Below the pieces are notes generated by a model. The model was not told the origin of the DNA, made no database searches, and saw only the letters and a program-made list of their open reading frames with translations. Shown piece by piece: positions 19,118-27,300 of a stretch of 64,000 nucleotides of DNA. Every line of letters begins with the position of its first letter. The first letter of the stretch is position 1. Source of the stretch: Burkholderia sp. GAS332 (GTDB lineage Bacteria > Pseudomonadota > Gammaproteobacteria > Burkholderiales > Burkholderiaceae); contig FSRV01000003.1 of NCBI GenBank assembly GCA_900142905.1, positions 248,001-312,000 on the forward strand, written 5' to 3'. The position numbers were made by a program, and so were the translations under genes.

Positions 19118-20869
19118 TCAAAACTGCGCGCTCAGTTGGAAACCGATCGTGACCCGCGCAGTAGGAAAACCCGACGGCTTGTAAATTGGCGTACCGGCGA
19201 AGAGGTCATAGGCCAGCGCGCCGGCCTTTGACGACGCACTGCCGCGCACACCGATTACTGCGCCTGCCAACTGCGTTCCGGCGAGATACGCCGCGTTCGG
19301 CCCGAACACGTGGCCGTAGTCGATGCCCGCGTAGAGGGAGTGGCCCGTCGAGCCGATGGGTAACTGAAGCTCGTTGCGCCAGTAAAAGCCGCGCTCGGCG
19401 GCCAGCATCGTTTCGCCGTCGAAGCCGCGCACCGTGTAGCGACTGCCGATGGTCAGGTCGTCAATGTAGTTGAGCGTGTTGTTGGTGAACTGGCCGTGAA
19501 CACTTGTCACGTAGCGTAGCGGCTGGGTCGCGATCTGGAACGGCACCGACAGGTTCGCGTCGAGCACGGCCAGGTGAAAGCGGTACGTCGGGCCATCGGG
19601 GTAATAGTCCGGCGTTGCCCCGAGCCCACCCACACCCTGACGGTAGGCGAGGCTGCCGTCGAACTGCGCGTTGCCGAAGTAGTGGCGATCGGTCAGCGCG
19701 GCTTCGATGAAGGTGTTGTTACGATGCTGCTGCGGGATATCGGTATCTTCGATGAAACTCTCGCCAAAGCGCTTCGTCAGCCGGAACTGCACGCCGAGCA
19801 CATTGCTCTGACTACGCATGAGGACACGCGCCAGCTTGAAATCGACCGTCTGCGAATTGCCGCTTGAAACGAATGTCTGGTTCACGCCCGCGATCTGCTG
19901 GTAGTACGTGTTCGTGTAGGCCGACAGCGTGCCGGTCCAGTAGCCCCACGGAACGGAATAGAAGCCGTTCCAGCCATGCGAGCCGAGACCTTTGTCGTCG
20001 AATTCGAGGTCCTGGCTTACGCCAACGTTGAAGATATCGTTCAGGCCGAGCGGGTTGTCGATGCCAAGGCTCAGGTTGCCTTGCAGCTTACCCGTGGCGC
20101 GCGTGCCGGAATTGTCGATCGAGGCGACAACGGTCCACGGCTTGGTGCGCTTCACGTCCAGCACCACGTCACTTTCGCCGGGTACATCGGTCGGGACGAT
20201 CTGCATGGAAACGTCCTGACTGCTGACGCGCTTCATCTGTTCGAGTCCCTGTTCGAGGTCGCGCAGATTCAGCACGTCGCTGTCGCGGGTCGGAAAGGCC
20301 GACTTCCATGTGCCGCGCGTTTCGGGGTCGGCAAAGCGAACCTTGCCGATGACACCCGGCACCAGCGCAAGCTTCAGCGTCCCGGTTGAGAGATCCTGTT
20401 CGGGCAGCAGGACGCGCGTGGTGATGTAGCCACGGCTCAGGATGGTCTGTTGCAGGCCTTTTACCAGCACCTCCAGGCCCTGCCTGCCGACGCATGCCCC
20501 TGCGTAGTAGTTGACCCATTCGAGCGCGAAGGCAAAACGGTCCTGCGGAAGCGCTGACGCTCCCTGCGCGCGCACTGCATCGGACAACGTCGCAGGCATG
20601 TCGAGCGCGAACGAGTCGATGCGAAAGCACGGCGTCTCGACCGGCAGTTCAGGCCAGCCCGAGGCACGCTCTACGGTTGAGCGCACGGACGGCGCATTAA
20701 CCGTCGCTTCGCGTCCCTGCGCATTGCGCTGCTGCTCGACCTGCTGGTTCTGTTCGGCGCTGGCGCGTGCCGCTGCTGCGGTGTCGGCTGGCGTCGGTGC
20801 CTGCTGCGCGTAAGCTAGCGATACCAGGGCTGTGAGCGGAAGAAGCGCCAGCCTCTTTCTTGTCTTCAT
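19118..20869 (-). CDS. bcpB: TpsB outer-membrane transporter (FhaC/ShlB family) of the CDI operon
   Basis: 583 aa from ATG 20869. A signal peptide ends at LAYA/QQAP. The next 50 residues are Gln/Ala-rich and helical. A POTRA-type region follows (about residues 80-240; ETPCFRIDSFALD, GYITTRVLLPEQDL, KLALVPGVIGKV). The transmembrane barrel has the conserved loop-6 motif TVRGFDGETM and the C-terminal strand ARVTIGFQLSAQF ending in Phe. It should export BcpA across the outer membrane. Six partial copies of this gene occur in the window, on both strands; this is the only complete one. It is the last gene of the bcpA-I-B operon, about 140 bases after bcpI. Confidence 0.93.
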   Translation of the reverse strand: MKTRKRLALLPLTALVSLAYAQQAPTPADTAAAARASAEQNQQVEQQRNAQGREATVNAPSVRSTVERASGWPELPVETPCFRIDSFALDMPATLSDAVRAQGASALPQDRFAFALEWVNYYAGACVGRQGLEVLVKGLQQTILSRGYITTRVLLPEQDLSTGTLKLALVPGVIGKVRFADPETRGTWKSAFPTRDSDVLNLRDLEQGLEQMKRVSSQDVSMQIVPTDVPGESDVVLDVKRTKPWTVVASIDNSGTRATGKLQGNLSLGIDNPLGLNDIFNVGVSQDLEFDDKGLGSHGWNGFYSVPWGYWTGTLSAYTNTYYQQIAGVNQTFVSSGNSQTVDFKLARVLMRSQSNVLGVQFRLTKRFGESFIEDTDIPQQHRNNTFIEAALTDRHYFGNAQFDGSLAYRQGVGGLGATPDYYPDGPTYRFHLAVLDANLSVPFQIATQPLRYVTSVHGQFTNNTLNYIDDLTIGSRYTVRGFDGETMLAAERGFYWRNELQLPIGSTGHSLYAGIDYGHVFGPNAAYLAGTQLAGAVIGVRGSASSKAGALAYDLFAGTPIYKPSGFPTARVTIGFQLSAQF

Positions 20870-21009
20870 TGTTCTTCAAATCCTGAATCTGTTCGTCACG
20901 CAGGCGGAGCAGGGTGATGATGTAGCCTCTGCGGTGACCGCGCCTTGCCATTTAACTAAATAATTTTTCAAAGACTAGTGTTCGAACCAAACCCGCTGCG
21001 GCAGTCGAA

Positions 21010-21297
21010 TCATCCCTTTTTATTCGGCGTCAAGACTGCACAAAGGAACACGCACAAAACGGCTATCAGACCTACTGCCACGGGTGCCAGCAGTCCAACA
21101 GGCGTAAAGGTGAACTGACGCAACCGGTCGAGAACTGCATGCCCGCCTCCCTCTATAAAATCGTGTACAAACCAAAAGACATGTACCCCAATTGTTACAG
21201 TGAGGAATATTGTTAAATATCTGTATTTCCCAGCCCAGCGCGCTAGTGTGGACCCGAAAAGCCCACCAAAAACGCCGCTCCAGAAACCATCAAACAT
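21010..21297 (-). CDS. bcpI: candidate CDI immunity protein, small membrane protein
   Basis: Start ATG 21297, chosen because GGAG lies 5 bases upstream. A GTG at 21312 would overlap the bcpA stop and add 5 residues. The 95-aa product has three hydrophobic stretches: about residues 5-20 (glycine-rich), 28-48 (YLTIFLTVTIGVHVFWF) and 67-90 (GLLAPVAVGLIAVLCVFLCA), with a basic tail NKKG. Position directly after bcpA and before bcpB is that of bcpI in Burkholderia-type loci. A membrane-embedded immunity protein fits a toxin that acts on the inner membrane. No sequence family recognised; the call rests on position and topology. Confidence 0.7.
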   Translation of the reverse strand: MFDGFWSGVFGGLFGSTLARWAGKYRYLTIFLTVTIGVHVFWFVHDFIEGGGHAVLDRLRQFTFTPVGLLAPVAVGLIAVLCVFLCAVLTPNKKG

Positions 21298-21308
21298 AAT
21301 TTCTCCAA

Positions 21309-24300
21309 TCACGGGGTCGAATTGTTTTGATGTACCGCTCCTTGCGCAGCCTTACCGGCAAACTGGCCTAGAGCAAGACCGTTTGCCTGGATCACAAAGC
21401 CGGGAACCGTCGTAACGTTCTTGATCGAGTTTGCAACACCTGCCCAGCCAAACATCGATGTCTTGAACATGCCGTTAATGGCGCCGACCGTAGAAGCCGC
21501 AGCAAGGCCGGGCATCGAAAACCGCTGATCAAAACCGGCTCCAAAATCTTGTTGCTTATAACCTAAGCCGGCACCGACGATGGCGGATCCGGTATAAAGC
21601 CCGCCTGAAATACCCGCGCCCGTCAGTGCGGCTGTTGTCAACGAATATCCAGCCTGAGCGGCCATATATGCGGCAAACGCTTCTGGACCTAGAACGATTG
21701 CGGCGGCACCGCCAGCCACTAGTCCGGCAGCCACTCCTGTTTGGGCGACATTTTCTGCGGCTGCACCAGAGAGTGCTTGCTGAGCCTGAATTGCTGCACT
21801 TAGTGTCGCATCACTGCACTGTGCCCCTGCTCCGCAAGCCTGCGATACCAAGTCCTTTTTCTGGTGATGCATCTGGTTGTAAAGCTCGACGTTCGACGCA
21901 GTGGCCGCACCTGCCGTCCCGCCCACGAGTGCACCGCCGACGCCCGCCGCCACATTCGCGGCAAGATTACCCAGCAGTTCCGAACCTGTTTCCGATGCTA
22001 CACCCTTCGAAAGGTTCTCAAGCTGGCCCGCGAGCTTCGAAGACAGTCCCGCGCCAAGGCCACCACCTACCGCAGTAAAGACACTCCCGCCTCCCAGGCC
22101 ACCGATCAATGCACCGCCCGCCAGATGCAGCAGTGCACGGTTGTCGCCGCCTTCGGCCCATGCTGCGGCCGTGGCCGTGTCACCAGCTTTCTGCGCCGCC
22201 TCCAGCTTCGATTCAGCGTACGCACCAATGCCCTGCGCCACGACCTGACCCGCCGCCTGTGCAGCCTGCATCGTGTCGGCCTGCTGCGACAGGATGTTCT
22301 GCACGTCCGGCGTCTGAGAAACCGTGCCGTTCAGATTCGACGTATCGCGGTTGATCGACGCGATGTCCTGCGTCTGGTTCGCCGCATCCGTAATCGTGAT
22401 CGTGCCCGCCGCGATCCCGCTCGTTGTCGTCGCGCTGGAATCGCCACTCTCGTTCTGCGAGATCATCGGTGACACGCCGGGCGTACCGCTTACCGAGCCG
22501 GGACCGGTCGCCTTGCCTGTCGAGCCGACACCGACGCCCGCGCTAATACCGTTGCTCGTCGCGCTGTAGTGCGACTGGTTCTGGATATCGCTATAGGTCA
22601 GCGTGCCGGTGGTCAGGCTGTTTTGCGACGCATCGGCGGTACTGGAAATCACCGCGCCCGTCAGGTTCGTATTGCCCTTGACGTTGATATCAAAGCCACC
22701 ATGGCCTGCCTGAATACCAGCCTGCTCGTTGACCTGGGCATAGTTGCTATCGGCATGGCCGTTCTGCGCGCTAAAGCTCGCGCTACCGCCGCCCTGGCTG
22801 ATACTGAAGCCGCCTCCGGCGCTGCTCTGATGCGCCGTACTGACCGTCGTATCCTGCACACTCTCGATGTTCAGGTTGCCGCCAACGTTCGCCGTCACCT
22901 GGCCGCCGCTGACCTGCGAGCCGATGATATTGGTGTCGCCCCCCGAGACGACGGTCACGCTGTTCGCGCCGCTCACGTGTGAGGCGTTCTGGATCGCGGC
23001 GTCGCTGTTGCCGTCGCCGTGCGCATTGGACATTGACGCCGAGACGCCAAAACCCTGCGTGCCATAGGACACACCGACGCTCGCGCTGCTCGATTTGTTC
23101 GTGCTGGCGGTCGTGTCCGTGTTCGTGGTGTTGACGATGTTGACCTGATTCTTCGCGGCGAGCACGACATCGTTCGCGTTCACGTTCGAACCCGCGATGG
23201 TCAGGTTGCCGCTGCCGGTCGTGCCATCGCCGGTTGCCACGAACGCTGCTGTGCCGCCCGCCAGAACGTTCGAACCCTTCTGCGTTGTCTGATCCTCGGT
23301 GAACGTATTTTTGCTCTGGCTGGAACCGAAGCTCAACTGCACGCCGATGCTCGGCGCGTTCGGCCCTGTCGCCCCGCCCGCGATGTCCGCCGCCCCCATG
23401 CCCGCCATCGCGGCATTACCGCCTGCCGCAATCGCATGCAGCGCCTCGGCGCGCCCGTTGCTGTTGCCGCTCGCGAGCGCCTGGCCCTGCTGGTACGCAC
23501 CGTTGATTGCATCGCCCACGCTGCCAGACAGGCCGAGCGTGAAACCGTTCTGCTTCACCTCCTGGGTTTCGTCGTGGTGCGAGGTGTTGGTGGCCGCATT
23601 GATGATCACGTTGGCCGCCACGCCAGTGACATTCTGGGCTGCCACGAGATCGCTGCCCGTTACGTGCAGGGTGTTGCCCGCCTGAATCGAGAGGTTGCCA
23701 TTCGTGCTGCCTACAAGGCTGCCGTTGTTCGTCACACTGCTGTCGTGCGTCGTCTCCTTCGTGTCGCTGGTGCCGTAGTTGAGACTCAATCCACGACCGC
23801 TCATCGCGCCGAAACCCGACTTCTTTTCCTCGTAGAACGAACTGCTCTGACTCGTATCCTGTGTCGTGGTGATGTTCACGTCATGCACGGCGCTGAGCGC
23901 GACATCGTTCGTGCCGACGATCATGCTGCCCGCGACGTTGATATCCTTGCCGCTTGAGATCGACACGCCGTCTGCCGAAATCATGCTGCCCTGGTTCAAG
24001 GTTGTCGTCGTATCCCTCGAACTCGATACCTCCTTGCCGCTTACCATGTTGCTATGGCTGCCGGTCTGCGTCGAGTTATCGACATAGGTCGCTGTGGCCG
24101 CGCCGATGTTGACGTTGTTCGCTGCCGCCAACGTCGCCGTCCCCTGGTCGAGGTTGATCGTGCTGCCGGTAACGTTGATATCGTGACCCGATGCGAGGGT
24201 CAGCGAATTGCCGGAATTGAGCGTCGTCCCCGTCAGCGTATCGGCGGATAGGTGCTGCGAATCCGAATAGCTGCCGTGACTGTTGCTGCCCGAGCTGTTG

Positions 24301-27300
24301 CTGTCGATGGTCGAGGTTGCCTTCGCAGCCTGGAACGTCACGTTGCCGTTCGCCGCGAGCGCGCCGCCGCCGCTGAGGTTGAGGTTCGCGCCTGTCGCCG
24401 TCAGGTCGCCGCCCACGCCAATCTGTGATATGCCGCCGACGTTCACTGAGCTGCCGGTCGTCTGGTTGAGGTCGGTATTCGACACGCCATTCGCGCGCTC
24501 GACCACTTTGTGCTCGCCAGTCTGCACCGAACCGAGGTCGTAGTTGCCGCCCACCGCCATGCCGAGGTTGCCGCCTACGTTCAGGTTGCCCGCGTTCTGC
24601 TCGAAGTTGCCGCCCGTCACGATGGCCCCGTCACCCACCACGTTCAGGTTCGCAATGGGCCCAAGCGTGGTCGTGGTGCGCGTCGCGCCGGTCGCGCTCA
24701 TCTGGTCAACGGTCTTCACCGCCGTATTCAGAAGCAGGTCGCCACCCGCGTTCAGCGCAAGGCTCCCGGCATTCACGGTAGCCGAAGTCAGGTCAACATT
24801 GCCGCTGGTCGTCAGCGACATGAGCCCGCCGCTTTGCAGCTTGCCGAACGCGTTGTCGATCTGCTGGCCCTGAATCGACAGTGTGTCGCTGGCCTGTACC
24901 GTGCCGCTATTGCTGAAGGTCTGCGTGTTCCGAAGGTCGATGTCGGTCGCCGCAATCAACGGCCCGTTCATCTCATGCTGGCTGGCCTTCGCGAGATAGA
25001 CGACGGGCACGAGTACCTGTTGGCCGTTGACGGTCTCGGTCTGCATGATGATGACGTTGCCGGTGAGTGCCGCCACCTGTTCGGGCGACAGGCTCATGCC
25101 GAACGGCAGGTCCAGCGACTGCGCGAGCGACGCGCCTGCGGCAAGCAACGACTGGTACATCGACTGGAGGTCGGTGTACGGGCCGAGTACGGCCTTGCCC
25201 GTCAGCGACGTAATCTGGTTGCGTACAAGCTGCTGCTCATAGAAGCCATCGCCGAGACGCTTTTCGGTCGTCTGCGGATTCAGGCCAAGCTGTTGCAGAT
25301 AGTAGTCGCTCGAAATGAACGTCTTCTGGTTCGTGAAGGCCGGATTCGTTTCAATCAGCCAGGTTGCACCCGGAGCGGTTGCCGGACTGAACAGTCCGCC
25401 CTGCGGAATTGTGAGGGTTTGCAGAACGTTCTGCGCCGTCGCGCTGGCGATAACCGGATTGACCATGCCCGAGCCGCCATTGACCGTCGCCGCCCCGGCT
25501 TTCGTGCCACCCGCATTGCCGCTTACGCCGTCGATATTCACGCCGGAGAGCGCTTGGCCGGGTGCAAGCCCGAGCGACGGAATGCCCGCGTTACCAGCGG
25601 TGTTGTCGATGCTCACGCCCGTGCCCGAAAGCGTGCCACCCGCGACAAACGTCGATTCGTAGCTGGGCAGTGAGTAAGAGCGGATATCAGCTGGTGCGGC
25701 CTGGCTATAGCCGCCCGGACGGGAGCCTACAAACGGAGCATCGCCAAACGGCAATGTCCAGTCGTGTTCGGTGTTGTCATAGTTGTTGTAGTGATAGTAG
25801 CCTGAGTACGTGACCTGCACGCGAGGCGCCGTCTGGCCCTGCCAGCTATTCTGGTCGAGCGCGACCGGTGCCGCAATGTTGCCGATCGCCGCGACGGCGC
25901 TCCAGTAGTTCTGGAACAAGCCCACATGCGACGCATCCAGATCGCCGCCCGCAACGATTTGCGCCTGCGGGCTGATGGACGCAATCAGGTTCGCGAGCGC
26001 CACGCCCGTATAGGTCGTGTACTGGTAGCCGCTATTCCACTGGCCGGTGCGCGGCGGCACCGTGTACACACCGCCAATCATGGTCAGGAAAGCCGGGTTA
26101 TCCGCGGTGGCCCAGCCCACATCCTGACCCGAGCACGCGGCCATGTTGATCGCGGCACACCCGGACAGACTGATGCCAAGTTGCGTCAGCAGGTTCGGAT
26201 CGACCGGCTGGTTCAGGCCCGTCGTCGTCATCGCCGTCCGGGTGTTCGTGACCTGGGTGGCGTGAAGCTCCATGTCGCCTGCCGACTCGATCAGCGCGGA
26301 CTGGTTGCGGATCAGGTTCGCGCTGGTGTAGTTGCCGTTCGCATCCTTGCCGCTCGCCAGCACGACCTTGCCAAGACCGTAGATCGCGGTGGTCGCCTGC
26401 GTGTCGGTTGCTGTGGTGTCGTCGCGGTTCTCGATGTCCTGCGCGAGCAGTTCAAGCGTGCCGTTGCTGTCCGTCGCGCCGATGAACGCGGTCGGCCCAA
26501 CATTGGAGATCGTGCTGTTCGCGTTGAGTGACACGCTGCCGCCAACCATCGCGCCCGTGTTCTCAAGCGTGTTCGAGTGCGTCGTGAGCGTGCCGCCCAC
26601 CATCATCACGCCGCTGTTGCCGATATCGCCCGCGTTGATACCGAGGTTGTTCACCGCCTGAAGCATCGCGCCGTTGGCGAACGTGCCGGGCAGGGTAAAG
26701 GTCAGGTCGTGACCGGCGTTGAACTGCAGATCCGGCGTCGGCGCGAAGTCACCCTGTACGCTGACCGCAACGTCATTGGCCGCGCTGTACGCGCCGCCAC
26801 CCGTGAGCGCCGCCGCGTTGACAGACAGGTTATGTGTCGCGCCAATCTGCCCGTTCGTGTTCGTGACCGCACCGGTCGTCGTGATGGCGACATCGCCGTT
26901 TGGACCCACGAAGGTGCCGATCTGGCCGCCGCTATTGTCCACGGTGCCCGCCTGCACCGTGACGTTCTCGCCGCTTAGTTGAGCGCCCTGCGTATTGGAA
27001 AGCGATGACGTATTGACGGCGACGTTACCGTTTCCAGTGATGGCGCCACCGCTGTTGATGGTCTGGCTGCCGCCCTGCACGGTCGTATCGCCCGTGCCGA
27101 GGTTGCCGACAAGACCGTCCGTATTGTCAACGGACGCGGCCTGAACGCCGAGCGTGCTCGCGTCGCCCGCCGCACCCGTGCCCGACTGGATCTGTCCGTT
27201 CGTGTTCGTTAGCGTGCCGCCGCTTGCGAGCGAGAGCGACGACAGCGAGCGTACCTCCCCCTGCGTATTGTTCACGTCGCCTGCGATATTCGCCGCGATA